64,000 nt of DNA from assembly GCF_030681155.1 (NCBI RefSeq), contig NZ_JAUXXE010000050.1:62001-126000 (forward strand), written 5' to 3'. Positions within the stretch are counted from its first letter, which is position 1; each line of letters opens with the position of its first letter. The position numbers and the translations under genes are program-made. The notes beneath the pieces were generated by a model. The model did no database searches. It was not told the DNA's origin and saw only the letters and a list, made by a program, of their open reading frames with translations. This DNA comes from Phenylobacterium sp. (GTDB lineage: Bacteria > Pseudomonadota > Alphaproteobacteria > Caulobacterales > Caulobacteraceae). Below, piece after piece: positions 1 through 9,309 of the stretch.

Positions 1-1
1 G

Positions 2-292
2 CTGGCGGATAACCGCTATATCGCCGGCGACGAGTACACCATCGCCGACATGGCCATCTGGCCCTGGTACGGCGGGCTGGCCAAGGGCGTACTTTATGAC
101 GCTGGCGAGTTCCTCTCGGTGCAGGACTACAAGCATGTCCAGCGCTGGGCTGACGCGCTGGCCGAGCGGCCGGGCGTCCAGCGTGGCCGCATGGTCAACC
201 GCACCTGGGGCGAGCCCTCGACCCAGCTCTATGAGCGCCACGACGCCAGTGACTTCGAGCTGAAGACTCAGGACCGCGTGGCGGCGAAGTAG
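2..292 (+). CDS. yghU: Glutathione S-transferase, YghU-type (3' end only)
   Basis: This is the C-terminal 96 residues of a glutathione transferase; the frame is open to the left edge, so the gene starts outside the window. The visible part is the helical C-terminal domain, with the segment YIAGDEYTIADMAIWPWY that GSTs use to cap the domain. The tail VNRTWGEPS and RHDASDF is characteristic of the YghU/YfcG glutathione-dependent disulfide-bond oxidoreductases. The stop is 8 bases before the next gene, so the two may be co-transcribed. The subfamily rests on the tail motif; membership of the GST superfamily is secure. Confidence 0.88.
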   Translation: MADNRYIAGDEYTIADMAIWPWYGGLAKGVLYDAGEFLSVQDYKHVQRWADALAERPGVQRGRMVNRTWGEPSTQLYERHDASDFELKTQDRVAAK

Positions 293-300
293 GATCCATC

Positions 301-1215
301 ATGACCTTTGAGACGACACGATCGCTGGCAGGTCCCCTGCGACGTCCTCGACAGATGCTGGGCGACCAGGAATATGGTGGCCACGCCTCGATCCATGACG
401 ACGAGATGGCCGAGAAGCTGGGCTTCCGGGCCGGGCCGATCGAAGGGCCGACCCACTTCAGCCTGTTTCCGCCGCTGCTCGAAAAGATCTGGGGCAAGGC
501 CTGGTTCGAACAGGGCTGCATCTCGTCTCACTATTTGAACATGGTGGTCGAGGGGGAAGAGGTCCGCGCCTTCGCTGAGATTCCTGCGGAAGGCGCGACC
601 ATGACCCGCGTCTGGGCCGAGAAGGCCGATGGCACGCCGGTGTTGGAGGCGAGCGCCAGCATTGGACGCGAAGCCGGCCCGACGCTGCTCGAGCGCCGCA
701 TGGGGGCGCTGCGACCGCCGGAGAAGCTGCTGATCTTGGAAGACCTGCATGTCGGGATGAAGGGGGCGGTGGACGAGCATGTCCGGATGGACGCCGACCA
801 GCACATGGGGGCGCTCTATCCGTTCAGCTTGAACCAGAAGCTGGCGGCGATCACTGAAACCTCGCCTTGGTACTCGGATGGGAAGGCCTCGCCCTGGGGC
901 CGGCCGATCATCCCGCTGGAAATGATCAGTGTCCTGGCCGAGCATTCGAGCCGGCTGGCGGGTTTCCCGGTCAAGGGACCGGCCGTGGGCCTGTTCGCCG
1001 ACCAGGAGATCCGGCTGATCGACGGGCCGCTCTTCGTGGGTGAGGACTATGTGCTGCGTCGCGAGATCGTGGCCTTGGCCGAAAGCAAGCGCACCGAGTC
1101 CTATTGGGTGCGGACCCGCATCTTCGACGCCAGCGGCGAGCGGCAGGTGGCCGAGATGCTGCTGAACCACGCGACGCTCAAGCATTCATACGCCGGATAC
1201 GCCGACGCGGGCTGA
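301..1215 (+). CDS. MaoC/FAS1-like hotdog-fold protein
   Basis: A 304-residue protein with the length and texture of a double-hotdog (MaoC-like or N-terminal-dehydratase-like) protein. The HASIHDDEMAEKLGFRAGPIEGPTHF region resembles the segment in which such proteins carry the Asp/His-type hydratase residues, and a second half follows from about residue 150. Such proteins hydrate enoyl-CoA or act on thioesters. The ATG follows the GST stop by 8 bases and an SDR gene follows by 26 bases, suggesting a small operon for acyl or carbonyl metabolism. The substrate cannot be read from sequence. An overlapping antisense frame of similar length is a shadow. Confidence 0.65.
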   Translation: MTFETTRSLAGPLRRPRQMLGDQEYGGHASIHDDEMAEKLGFRAGPIEGPTHFSLFPPLLEKIWGKAWFEQGCISSHYLNMVVEGEEVRAFAEIPAEGATMTRVWAEKADGTPVLEASASIGREAGPTLLERRMGALRPPEKLLILEDLHVGMKGAVDEHVRMDADQHMGALYPFSLNQKLAAITETSPWYSDGKASPWGRPIIPLEMISVLAEHSSRLAGFPVKGPAVGLFADQEIRLIDGPLFVGEDYVLRREIVALAESKRTESYWVRTRIFDASGERQVAEMLLNHATLKHSYAGYADAG

Positions 1216-1241
1216 CGCCTGCGGGCAAGGGAGATCAAGAC

Positions 1242-2027
1242 ATGGACGTGAAAGACAAGGTCGTCGTCGTCACAGGCGGCGCCGATGGGATCGGTGCGGC
1301 CCTGGCCCGACGCTTCGCCAAGGCCGGCGCGGCGCAGGTGGTGGTGGTCGACCGCAATGGCGAAGGCGCGGAGGCGGTGGCCAAGGAGATCGGCGGCGAG
1401 GCGGTGACGCTCGACGTCACTGACGGCGAGGCGATGTCTGCGATGGTCGCTGATGTCGAAGCCCGCCACGGACGGATCGACCTCTTCGTGTCCAACGCCG
1501 GGGTCGGCGATGGCGACCCAGACCGGAGCAACGCGGCCTCGTCGCCCGACGCGGTGTGGCAGCGGGCCTGGAGCGTGAACGTCATGGCCCATGTCCATGC
1601 GGCGCGCGCGGTGACGCCTGGCATGGCGGCGCGAGGCGGCGGCTATATCCTGAACACCGTCTCGGCCGCGGGCCTGCTCTCGCAAATCGGCGGGGCGGTC
1701 TATTCGACCACCAAGCACGCGGCGGTGGGTTTCGCCGAGTCGCTGGCGATCACCCACGGTGATCAGGGGATCAAGGTCTCGATCCTGTGTCCGCAGGGCG
1801 TCGATACGGCGATGCTGCGCCAGGGCGGATCGGGTTCACCGCAGAGCCTGGACGGGGTGCTGACGCCGGACGAGGTGGCCGAGAGCGTCATCGCCGGGCT
1901 GGCGGAAGAGAAGTTCCTGATCCTGCCGCATGCCGAGGTGCTGACCTACATGCAGCGCAAGGCCGGCGACTATGACCGCTGGCTTGGCGGCATGCGCAGG
2001 CTTCGCGCGAAGGTGATGGGCGGCTGA
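1242..2027 (+). CDS. Short-chain dehydrogenase/reductase
   Basis: A 261-residue classical SDR that should oxidise an alcohol or reduce a carbonyl with NAD(P)H. It has the nucleotide-binding motif VTGGADGIGAA near the N-terminus, the SNAG structural motif around residue 85, and the catalytic YSTTK (Tyr-x-x-x-Lys) near residue 155. I chose the ATG at 1242 because a purine-rich AAGGGAGAT lies just before it and because MDVKDKVVVVTGG is a normal SDR start; the frame is open further upstream inside the previous gene. It probably shares a transcript with the hotdog-fold gene before it. Substrate unknown. Confidence 0.9.
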   Translation: MDVKDKVVVVTGGADGIGAALARRFAKAGAAQVVVVDRNGEGAEAVAKEIGGEAVTLDVTDGEAMSAMVADVEARHGRIDLFVSNAGVGDGDPDRSNAASSPDAVWQRAWSVNVMAHVHAARAVTPGMAARGGGYILNTVSAAGLLSQIGGAVYSTTKHAAVGFAESLAITHGDQGIKVSILCPQGVDTAMLRQGGSGSPQSLDGVLTPDEVAESVIAGLAEEKFLILPHAEVLTYMQRKAGDYDRWLGGMRRLRAKVMGG

Positions 2028-2308
2028 GGTTCTAGTCGCCGGGCGACGATGGCGCTCGGCAGCCCTAAGCGGGAGCGCGCTTGCATCGTGCAGATGAAGC
2101 CGCTCCATCACCGCCGAGCGGCGGAGTTCACCGCGTAGCTGCGGTCGATAAGGCCACCGTAGCTAGCCGGTCTAAGGCGGGTTGAGGCTGAGAAGCGCCT
2201 CAGTGGGGTCATGTGTGTCTTGAGGCGTCGAGAAAACCTGAGGTGGGCATTTCAAGGCTAGGCTGCTATTTTAAGTTGTCGTCAGTTCGCTGACCCTCAA
2301 TTTGACAG

Positions 2309-3067
2309 ATGCATGACATGGCTGATCGATTGTTCGCCGACACCACATTGGCCGCGCTGTACGATTCTTTTTGTCCTAGAGGGCGGCGCGACGACTTTGA
2401 TTTCTACATGCCCATGGTGATGGCGGCGGAGGCGGTGCTCGACGTCGGGTGCGGCACAGGCGCGATGCTGCATGAGGCGCGCGACGCCGGGCATCAGGGC
2501 CGGCTGTGTGGACTGGACCCTGCCTCTGGCATGATCGAGCAGGCGCGCAAGCGTTCAGATATCGAGTGGGTGTTGGGGGATCTGACATCATGCGTCTGGG
2601 GCGCCGAATTCGACCTGGTGGTGATGACCGGACATGCCTTCCAGGTCTTGATTGAGGACGCGGACCTGAGAACCTCGCTCACGGCCATCGCCGCGGCTCT
2701 GACGCCAAGCGGCGTTTTCGCCTTCGAGACACGCAACCCAAAGGCGCGGGAATGGGAGCGTTGGAAGCCGGAGCACGCGGCGCTGGTCACCGATCCGGAC
2801 GGCCGCACCGTACGGATGAGCCGCCAAATCGAAGCGCCGTTCGATGGGAACGTCGTCTCGTTCAGCCATACGTTCAGCAGTCCCGACTGGGATCAGGTGG
2901 AGGTCAGCCACAGCACGCTGCGGTTCATCGAAGCGGAGCTGCTGGCAAGGTTCCTGGCCGAGGCGGGGTTGGAGATCGAGACGCAGTTCGGGGACTGGGA
3001 CCGCAGCCCGCTGACCGACGCCAGCCCTGAGATCATCACCCTTGCCCGTCTTGCGGAAAAAGCCTGA
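2309..3067 (+). CDS. Class I SAM-dependent methyltransferase
   Basis: A 252-residue protein with a Rossmann-type methyltransferase core. Motif I is VLDVGCGTGAM near residue 45, followed by GLDPASGMIEQAR, which holds the acidic residue that binds the SAM ribose, and a motif IV-like FDLVVMTGHAFQVL. The C-terminal half resembles small-molecule methyltransferases, so the acceptor could be a metabolite rather than nucleic acid. Two ATGs (2309 and 2318) are possible and neither has a strong ribosome-binding site. It stands alone after a 281-base spacer with one small hairpin (GAGGC/GCCTC near 2184-2203). Confidence 0.85.
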   Translation: MHDMADRLFADTTLAALYDSFCPRGRRDDFDFYMPMVMAAEAVLDVGCGTGAMLHEARDAGHQGRLCGLDPASGMIEQARKRSDIEWVLGDLTSCVWGAEFDLVVMTGHAFQVLIEDADLRTSLTAIAAALTPSGVFAFETRNPKAREWERWKPEHAALVTDPDGRTVRMSRQIEAPFDGNVVSFSHTFSSPDWDQVEVSHSTLRFIEAELLARFLAEAGLEIETQFGDWDRSPLTDASPEIITLARLAEKA

Positions 3068-3307
3068 CGCGCGCTGCGCCAAGACCGGCGGCTTGCTTGG
3101 CAGGGAGTCGGAACCTGTAACGACGTATCCTCTCGGCGCGGCCCACAGCGGATGGCCTGGAGCGAGCTGAGGGGGCCGGCCCATTTCGCGATGACCAAGT
3201 CCGAGCCAGCGAGAGTCTGCATCATCACTGGCTACGGCCCTACCGACACGGACTATGTTGACCCGGCCGCAGCATCGGCGCGGTGAGCACCGCGCCGGGA
3301 AATCGCG

Positions 3308-5683
3308 CTACTGCCGCGCCATGGCGATGCGGATCGCGTCGTCGGCCGAGACCAGATGGTCAGTGCTTTCGCTGGCCTCATCGATGGCGATCTCAACACC
3401 CCTGATTTGGCCGTTGAAGGCGTTGCCGTGAGGACCGTAGTCCTGCGACACCGGCGCGCCGGTGTCGCGACCGACATCGCATCCGTCGTCCGCCGAGAAG
3501 ATCATGGCGGCGGTGGCGGCGATATGGCCGCTGCCGACTTTCTTGCCGTCGACATAGAGGGTCGCGGTCCCGCCCTTGCCTGGCCCACCTCCGTCATAGG
3601 CGAACTCCATGCGAACTTGGTGGTCGCCGGGGGAAAGGACGCTATCGGCCTCGACGTAGAAGTACTGAATGCCCATCAGATTGTAGCAGTACTTGAGCTT
3701 GCCGCCCTTGGCGTAAAGGGCCCAGCCGCCGATGTTGCCGCCCTGGGCGATGATGACGCCCTCGGCGCCGCCAGAGGGCACGGTCAGGCCGGCCGTCACG
3801 GCGTGCGACTTGTTCTTGATGTTGACGACCGAGTTCTCTGACAGCCGCCCCATGCCGCCGAACAGGACCTGGGTCTTGCCCTTGATGAGGACCGGCCGTC
3901 CGGCCAGGTCAGAGTTGAGCCGCCGCGCAAGATCATCGTCCATCGGCAGGACATTGTAGCGCACCGCCTCGATCAGCCACAGGCGCTGCAGGTCATGCAG
4001 CTTTTCGGGCATCGCCTTGGATAGGTCCTTGGCTTGCGACCAGTCCTTGGTGGTGTCGTAAAGCTCCCAGACGTCGTCGTCGAAGGCTGGGACCTGCTCG
4101 CCGATTAGCAGCCAGGGGGTCTTGTGCCGGGTCACCGCCGTCCAGCCTTTGTGGTAGACGCCGCGATTGCCGAACATTTCGAAGTACTGGGTCTCGTGGC
4201 GCTCGGCCGCGCTTGGATCGTTGAACGAATAGGCCATGCTGACCCCCTCGATCGGGATCTGCTGCACGCCGTTTACGGATAGGGGCTCGGGTAGGCCGGC
4301 CACGTCAAGCAGGGTGGCGGCGACGTCGATCACGTGGTGGAACTGGGTACGGATCTCGCCCTGGCCTTTGATGCCGGAGGGCCAGTGGACGATCGTCCCG
4401 TTGCGCGTGCCGCCAAAGTGCGATGCGACCTGTTTGGTCCATTGGTAGGGCGTGTTCATCGCGTGGGCCCAGCCCACGGCGAAGTGGTTGTAGGATTCCG
4501 GACCGCCCAGCTTGTCGATGCGGTCCATCAGGAATTGCGGCGTCTCTAGCGCCGCCGCCCCGTTGAAATTGATCATTTCGTTGAAGGTGCCGTTCAGGGT
4601 GCCTTCGGCCGACGCGCCGTTGTCGCCGATGATGTAGTAGACCAGCGTATCGTCGAGGAGATGAAGCTGCTCGAGGCTGTCGATCAGCCGGCCGACATGG
4701 TGGTCGGCATATTCGAGGAAACCAGCATAGATCTCCATCTGCCGACGCAGGACCGGCTTCAAGGCGTCGGGCATGTCGTCCCAGGCGGGGACTTGCTTGT
4801 GCCGGGATGTTAGTTCGCAGTCTTTGGGGATAACGCCCAGCGCCTTTTGCCGCGCGAAGGTCTCTTCGCGGACCTTGTCCCAGCCACCATCGAACTTGCC
4901 CTTGTACTTGTCGGCCCATTCAGTTGGGACATGGTGCGGGGCGTGGGTGGCGCCCGGCGCGAAGTACATGAAGAACGGCTTGTCTGGGATCAGCGCCTGC
5001 TGCTGGCCAACCCAGGCTATCGCCTTGTCGGTCATGTCAGCCATGAAGTGATAGCCCTCTTCAGGCGTCTTCTCGACCTCGATAGGGGTCGTGCCTTCAT
5101 AGAGCGAGGGGTACCATTGGTGGGACTCGCCGCCGATGAAACCATAGAAGTATTCAAACCCGCCGCCGCCGGTCGGCCAGGCGTCAAAGGGGCCGGCCGG
5201 ACTGGTCTCCCAGACCGGGACCTCGTGGCATTTGCCGAATTGCGCCGTGGCGTAGCCATTCAATTTCAGGGTTCGAGCGATCGGCGAGGCCGTGTTCGGC
5301 AGGATCGAGTTGTAACCGGGCGCGCCGGTGGCGATCTCGGTGATGCCGCCCATGCCGACCGAGTGGTGGTTGCGGCCGGTGAGCAGAGCCTGGCGGGTCG
5401 GCGAGCACAGGGCGGTGGTGTGGAAACGATTGTACTTCAGTCCCCGGGCCGCCAAGCGTTCCGCGGTGGGGGTTTGGCAAGGTCCCCCGAAGGCGCTGGC
5501 TGCGCCGAAGCCCACATCGTCGAGCAGCACGATCAGGATGTTCGGGGCGCCTTTCGGGGGGCGCAATTGCATGATCGGCGGATATTTGGTGTCCGGATCC
5601 TTGGCGTCATAGGTGACCAATCCCGTTCGGGGACGGTCGGGGATCGGCAGAACCGTACGCGAGATGTCGTGCGAGGCGCTCAT
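3308..5683 (-). CDS. Arylsulfatase, type I (formylglycine)
   Basis: A 791-residue sulfatase that should hydrolyse sulfate esters. The first metal-binding pair, NILIVLLDDVGFG, sits at residues 48-60. The formylglycine signature is CSPTRQALLTGR, with the Cys to be converted at residue 93; CSPTR is the form in the Pseudomonas arylsulfatase. The ATG at 5683 is preceded by GGAAGGACG, and the 44 upstream in-frame residues are non-conserved in character. No signal peptide is evident. The last 200 residues, after the catalytic domain, look like a beta-rich accessory domain (GGWALYAKGGKLKY, TLYVDGKKVG). No formylglycine-generating enzyme gene is nearby. Confidence 0.93.
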   Translation of the reverse strand: MSASHDISRTVLPIPDRPRTGLVTYDAKDPDTKYPPIMQLRPPKGAPNILIVLLDDVGFGAASAFGGPCQTPTAERLAARGLKYNRFHTTALCSPTRQALLTGRNHHSVGMGGITEIATGAPGYNSILPNTASPIARTLKLNGYATAQFGKCHEVPVWETSPAGPFDAWPTGGGGFEYFYGFIGGESHQWYPSLYEGTTPIEVEKTPEEGYHFMADMTDKAIAWVGQQQALIPDKPFFMYFAPGATHAPHHVPTEWADKYKGKFDGGWDKVREETFARQKALGVIPKDCELTSRHKQVPAWDDMPDALKPVLRRQMEIYAGFLEYADHHVGRLIDSLEQLHLLDDTLVYYIIGDNGASAEGTLNGTFNEMINFNGAAALETPQFLMDRIDKLGGPESYNHFAVGWAHAMNTPYQWTKQVASHFGGTRNGTIVHWPSGIKGQGEIRTQFHHVIDVAATLLDVAGLPEPLSVNGVQQIPIEGVSMAYSFNDPSAAERHETQYFEMFGNRGVYHKGWTAVTRHKTPWLLIGEQVPAFDDDVWELYDTTKDWSQAKDLSKAMPEKLHDLQRLWLIEAVRYNVLPMDDDLARRLNSDLAGRPVLIKGKTQVLFGGMGRLSENSVVNIKNKSHAVTAGLTVPSGGAEGVIIAQGGNIGGWALYAKGGKLKYCYNLMGIQYFYVEADSVLSPGDHQVRMEFAYDGGGPGKGGTATLYVDGKKVGSGHIAATAAMIFSADDGCDVGRDTGAPVSQDYGPHGNAFNGQIRGVEIAIDEASESTDHLVSADDAIRIAMARQ

Positions 5684-5833
5684 GGCGACGTCCTTCCCGG
5701 GGGTGCGGGCGAGGGCCCGAGGGTGCGCTCGCTTCGGATAAGCTGAAGCTAATGGCTGGTGTAACCTCGGTATATCGGGCCGAACCCTTAGGTCGGCGCT
5801 AGCCACCACCTCCAAGTCGTCTGGGGGCGAAAT

Positions 5834-6163
5834 TCAGGCCTTAGGCTCGGCGTCTGCCGCATAGTCGGCGACGTGCGGGGCGTGGCTGGCGACGTGAGCG
5901 GTAGCGGCGGCATGACCGGCTGCCCGCGCCGCGGCGCGGGCGGGGGGATTGGTGGTTTCGCGCGCCGCGGCGTGGGCGGCGAAGGCGGCGGCCCGGGCCT
6001 GGCCGACCGCGATCTCGCCTCGGGCCCAGGCGCGGGCTGCTGCGATCGCATGGCGCGGACGTTGGTCGTGCGGGCGCTGGTTCTCAAAATATGGGAGGAC
6101 TAGCTCTGCGAGGTCGGCGGCCCTGAGCACCAGCATTCTGTGTTCGCTCGCCTCGAGTTTCAT
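5834..6163 (-). CDS. Imm-5-like putative immunity protein
   Basis: A 109-residue, alanine-rich helical protein. The sequence LRAADLAELVLPYFE, then RPRHAIAAARAWARGEI, then an Ala/His-rich AARAAGHAAATAHVASHA, matches the pattern I know from the small family named Imm-5-like, often annotated 'putative immunity protein'. Members are common as solitary genes in soil bacteria. Nothing nearby looks like a toxin, so an antitoxin or immunity job here is only suggested by family name. It is divergent from the GNAT gene with just 23 bases between the two starts. Confidence 0.72.
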   Translation of the reverse strand: MKLEASEHRMLVLRAADLAELVLPYFENQRPHDQRPRHAIAAARAWARGEIAVGQARAAAFAAHAAARETTNPPARAAARAAGHAAATAHVASHAPHVADYAADAEPKA

Positions 6164-6186
6164 CTATCCTCCAGACCCTTGCGCCC

Positions 6187-6705
6187 ATGACCGTAACTCT
6201 GATCCAGGCTTCCGCGCAGCAGGAGCCGATCCTTCAGAACCTGATGCAGTTCTACACCCACGATTTTTCGGAATTTTGGGCGGGGACGTCCAGGGGCGAC
6301 TTGACCGCTGACGGTCAATTCGAGGCCTACCCCTTGGCCGATTACTGGACCCGGCCCGCTTGGTCGGCGCAACTGATCTGGCGAGACGGCGTCCTGGCCG
6401 GTTTCGCCCTCATCAACGATCAGGCCCACGCCGGCCAGCCGGTGCAGAGCAGTGTGGCCGAGTTCTTCATCCTGCGAAAACATCGTGGCGGCGGCGTGGG
6501 ACGCGAGGCGGCCGAGATGATCTTCTCGCAGCGGCCGGGCTCGTGGGAGGTGGCGGTGGCGCGCAAGAACGTTCGTGCCTTGGCCTTCTGGCGACGGACC
6601 GTGCGAGAAACGGGCAGGGCGAGACGCATCTCCGAAACCGACGTTGACGACGCGCACTGGAACGGCCCGATCCTCCGCTTCACCTGGTCAGGGGCATCAA
6701 CCTAA
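6187..6705 (+). CDS. GNAT-family N-acetyltransferase
   Basis: A 172-residue protein with a GNAT fold. The strand AEFFILRKHRGGGVGREAA (about residues 91-109) is the acetyl-CoA pyrophosphate-binding motif A (R/Q-x-x-G-x-G/A), followed by a helix and a C-terminal WEVAVARKNVRALAFWRR typical of motif B. The acceptor is unknown. No clear ribosome-binding site precedes the ATG, and the start lies only 23 bases from the divergent Imm-5-like start, so transcripts may be leaderless or very short-leadered. It converges with pncB, with stops 3 bases apart. Confidence 0.88.
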   Translation: MTVTLIQASAQQEPILQNLMQFYTHDFSEFWAGTSRGDLTADGQFEAYPLADYWTRPAWSAQLIWRDGVLAGFALINDQAHAGQPVQSSVAEFFILRKHRGGGVGREAAEMIFSQRPGSWEVAVARKNVRALAFWRRTVRETGRARRISETDVDDAHWNGPILRFTWSGAST

Positions 6706-6708
6706 GGG

Positions 6709-8025
6709 CTAGACGCTGACTGTCGACCGGACCCGGCCGGCGTCGCCGAACACTCGCAGGTAGCGGGCAATCTCCGCCGGATCCCCAGTCGCCTTTTCGG
6801 GATTGTCCGACAGCTTCACAGCCGGACGGCCGTTGGCGCTGGTGACCTTGCAGACCAGGGAGATCGGGGCGAGGGCGTCGCCGCTCCCCTGGCCATTGCT
6901 GGGCAGGCAGCCCTTGAAGTCGTTCGTCAGGTTGGTGCCCCAGCCAAAGCTGGTCCGCACACGGCCGGCGAAATGGGCGTGGACCTGCTCGATGGTGTCG
7001 ATGTCCATACCGTCGGAGAACACCAGCAGCTTGGAGCGCGGGTCTATTCCCTTGGCCTTCCACCAGGCGATGATCTCCTCGCCGCCTTCGATCGGCGGGG
7101 CGCTGTCGGGGCGAAAGCCGGTCCAGTCGGCGACCCAGTCCGGGGCGTCGTTAAGGAAGGCGCGGGTGCCGTAGGCGTCGGGCAGGGCGATCAATAGATT
7201 GCCGCCATAGGTGTGCCGCCATTCGTCGAGCACGTGGTAGGGCGCCTGGCGAAGCTCGTCTTCGGTGTTCGCAAGGGCCGCGGCGACCATTGGCAATTCG
7301 TGGGCGTTGGTGCCGATGGCCTCCAGGTCGTTGTTCATGGCCAGCAGCACGTTGGAAGTGCCGAGCAGCGCCCCGCCGACGCCTTCCTTCAGCGCTTCGA
7401 CGCACCAGGCTTGCCAGAGGAACGAATGGCGGCGGCGGGTGCCGAAGTCCGATAGAGCCAACCCCTCCAGCTGTCGGAGGCGTTCGACCTTGCCCCAGAG
7501 CTTTGCTTTGGCGCGAGCGTATAGAACATCGAGCGCGAAGCGGCCCTGATCGCGCAGCGCCGCGCGGGTGCGCAGTTCGTTGACGATGGCCAGGGCCGGG
7601 ATCTCCCACATGGTCGTGTGGGTCCAGGGGCCATGGAAGTGCAGTTCGTACTGGCCGTCCTTCTTGGACAGCTCGTACTCGGGTAGCTGAAAGTCCCGCA
7701 GCCAGGCGATGAAGGCTGGGCTGAACATCTGGGTCTTGCCGTAGAAACTGTTGCCGGCCAGCCAGATCAACTCCTTGTTGGTGAAGGTCAGGGTGCGAGC
7801 ATGGTCCAGTTGGGCCCGCAACTCCCCTTCATCGACAACCTCGGCCAGGCGGACATGGCGGCTACGGTTGATCAGCGAGAACGTCGCCCGCACGTCAGGG
7901 TGCAGCGACCATATGAGCTGCAGCATCAGCAACTTGTAGAAGTCGGTGTCGAGCAGGCTGCGGACGATAGGGTCCAGTCGCCAGCCGTGGTTGTAGGTGC
8001 GCGTCGCGATGTCGGTCAGGGCCAT
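6709..8025 (-). CDS. pncB: Nicotinate phosphoribosyltransferase
   Basis: A 438-residue enzyme that converts nicotinate and PRPP to nicotinate mononucleotide in NAD salvage, using ATP. The N-terminal [14 protein letters not shown] is characteristic of PncB. The motif GTSNVLLAM followed by the GTNAHE segment holds the histidine that is phosphorylated in the family. The C-terminal part has VFSDGMD and the GWGTNLTND phosphate-binding loop. Length matches bacterial PncB (about 400-440). The gene stands alone; no other NAD genes are in the window. Start at the ATG giving [11 protein letters not shown]. Confidence 0.95.
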   Translation of the reverse strand: MALTDIATRTYNHGWRLDPIVRSLLDTDFYKLLMLQLIWSLHPDVRATFSLINRSRHVRLAEVVDEGELRAQLDHARTLTFTNKELIWLAGNSFYGKTQMFSPAFIAWLRDFQLPEYELSKKDGQYELHFHGPWTHTTMWEIPALAIVNELRTRAALRDQGRFALDVLYARAKAKLWGKVERLRQLEGLALSDFGTRRRHSFLWQAWCVEALKEGVGGALLGTSNVLLAMNNDLEAIGTNAHELPMVAAALANTEDELRQAPYHVLDEWRHTYGGNLLIALPDAYGTRAFLNDAPDWVADWTGFRPDSAPPIEGGEEIIAWWKAKGIDPRSKLLVFSDGMDIDTIEQVHAHFAGRVRTSFGWGTNLTNDFKGCLPSNGQGSGDALAPISLVCKVTSANGRPAVKLSDNPEKATGDPAEIARYLRVFGDAGRVRSTVSV

Positions 8026-8077
8026 GGTGCGATTACAGCACGAGCGCTTGGCGATTGCAGCGGCTAGGGGCCGTGGC

Positions 8078-8296
8078 TCAGGCGGTTTGGGAGCGGCCGG
8101 GAAGATCGCCTACTGCCAGCGTCCCGTCGGGCGTCAGTTGGGCGACGCGGCGTCCGCCGTCCCAAAGCTCGGCGGGGTAGGGGCGCAGGTGCGCAGCGAT
8201 GAAGCGGTCCACCGCCTCGGCGTCGCTTTCACATTCCAGCGTCCCGCCGAGCCGCAACCGGGAACCTTCGAGGAGATAAATCTGATAGTTCGTCAT
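8078..8296 (-). CDS. Small conserved hypothetical protein
   Basis: A 72-residue protein of the small alphaproteobacterial type that reads [14 protein letters not shown], then [15 protein letters not shown], then [14 protein letters not shown]. This layout (a short beta-strand start, an ECxxDxEA helix and a WxGxRxV end) is common in short uncharacterised proteins of Caulobacterales and Rhizobiales, and I recognise the pattern but no function. It lies between pncB and the SRPBCC gene with its own spacer. No signal peptide or membrane segment. Confidence 0.7.
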   Translation of the reverse strand: MTNYQIYLLEGSRLRLGGTLECESDAEAVDRFIAAHLRPYPAELWDGGRRVAQLTPDGTLAVGDLPGRSQTA

Positions 8297-8454
8297 GTGC
8301 GTCGCCCAGATCAGTTTAACGACTTTCTGCCCGTCGATGTCGAGTTAGGTCTGTCGGGCGCCAGACAGTTCGCGCTCAAGGTTGGTTGATCCAGCGATCT
8401 CGCCGAAACTGCCGAGTGCGCTGACGGAGCGGCAACCTGCGCTATATTCGGTCT

Positions 8455-8895
8455 ATGCATCAGATCCGCACCGAGGCCGTGATACCAGCGTCGCCTGACG
8501 AGATCTGGGCGGTGCTCTCCGACTTCTCGCGCTATGGCGAATGGAACCCGCTGAACCTCCAGGCGTGGGGCCAAGCGCGTCTGGGCGCGCGGGTGCCGAT
8601 GGTGTTCCGCAATCTGGCGTCGGGCGGCGACGCCGTGGTTCGGCAAACGGTTCGGATCGTCGCCGCCGAGCCAGGTCGAGAACTGGCCTGGGCTGGTCAT
8701 GTGCCGTTCCTGTTCGCTGGGCGTCACGGCTTTCTGCTTACGCCCCGCGGACGCGAGACCCATGTTCTGCACACCGAAATCCTGGGCGGGCTGTTGGCGC
8801 GAACCTGGACCAAGGCCAAGATCGCGCGCGATTTTACGCCGGCCTACGAGGCGGTGAACGTCGCCTTGGCCCTTCGTGTCGCTGCGTTGCACTGA
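8455..8895 (+). CDS. SRPBCC-family protein (polyketide cyclase-like)
   Basis: A 146-residue START/Bet v1-like protein. The opening IRTEAVIPASPDEIWAVLSDFSRYGEWNP is the diagnostic start of SRPBCC domains, which bind hydrophobic ligands in a deep pocket. The remaining strands (RVPMVFRNL, HVPFLFAGRHGFLLTP) and a long C-terminal helix fit a complete single domain. The ligand is unknown. A DUF454 membrane-protein gene begins 43 bases downstream and may be co-transcribed. Confidence 0.85.
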   Translation: MHQIRTEAVIPASPDEIWAVLSDFSRYGEWNPLNLQAWGQARLGARVPMVFRNLASGGDAVVRQTVRIVAAEPGRELAWAGHVPFLFAGRHGFLLTPRGRETHVLHTEILGGLLARTWTKAKIARDFTPAYEAVNVALALRVAALH

Positions 8896-8938
8896 CCCCC
8901 TATCCATCGCCGCGTTTCTGATAGAGACTCGCAACAGT

Positions 8939-9304
8939 ATGACGCGGGCGATTTACTTGCTTTTGGGGCTGGGGTTCACCGCGCTGGGTGTGGTGGGCGC
9001 GTTCCTGCCGCTGTTGCCGACCACGGTGTTTCTCATCCTGGCCGCCGCCTGTTTCGCCAAGTCGTCCCCGCGCATGGAAGCTTGGATCCTGGATCACAAG
9101 GACTTCGGCCCCCTGGTCCGGGCCTGGCGCGAGAATGGCGCGATCCCGCGCAAAGCCAAGGTGCTGGCTTGCGCCGGCATGGCCGGCGGCTTCGTGCTGT
9201 TCTTCCTAAGCGTTCACCCCAAGCCATGGCTGGCCCTGTTGGTCGCCGTCGCTCTGGCGGCCTGCGCGCTGTTCGTGGTGTCGCGGCCCAGCGCCCCGCA
9301 ATAG
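8939..9304 (+). CDS. DUF454 (YbaN-like) inner-membrane protein
   Basis: A 121-residue membrane protein. It begins with a hydrophobic segment (YLLLGLGFTALGVVGAFLPLLPTTVFLILAA, residues 5-35), has a middle soluble stretch AKSSPRMEAWILDHKDFGPLVRAW that is the hallmark of DUF454/YbaN, and ends with two hydrophobic segments. The function of the family is unknown. The ATG at 8939 is preferred because MTRAIYLLLG is the usual family start; an in-frame extension to 8876 overlaps the SRPBCC gene and has no conserved look. Confidence 0.85.
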   Translation: MTRAIYLLLGLGFTALGVVGAFLPLLPTTVFLILAAACFAKSSPRMEAWILDHKDFGPLVRAWRENGAIPRKAKVLACAGMAGGFVLFFLSVHPKPWLALLVAVALAACALFVVSRPSAPQ

Positions 9305-9309
9305 GGCCG

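Noticed and set aside
268..1185. Minus-strand frame of 305 codons over the hotdog-fold gene
   Set aside because: It mirrors the plus-strand gene, has no recognisable motif and is typical of high-GC shadow frames.
3191..3286. 31-codon plus-strand frame beginning MTKSEPARVC
   Set aside because: No supported start or family, and it lies in a spacer downstream of a convergent pair.
4847..5746. Plus-strand open frame of about 300 codons inside the arylsulfatase gene
   Set aside because: It is antisense to a clear sulfatase catalytic domain and has Arg/Gly-rich composition without motifs.
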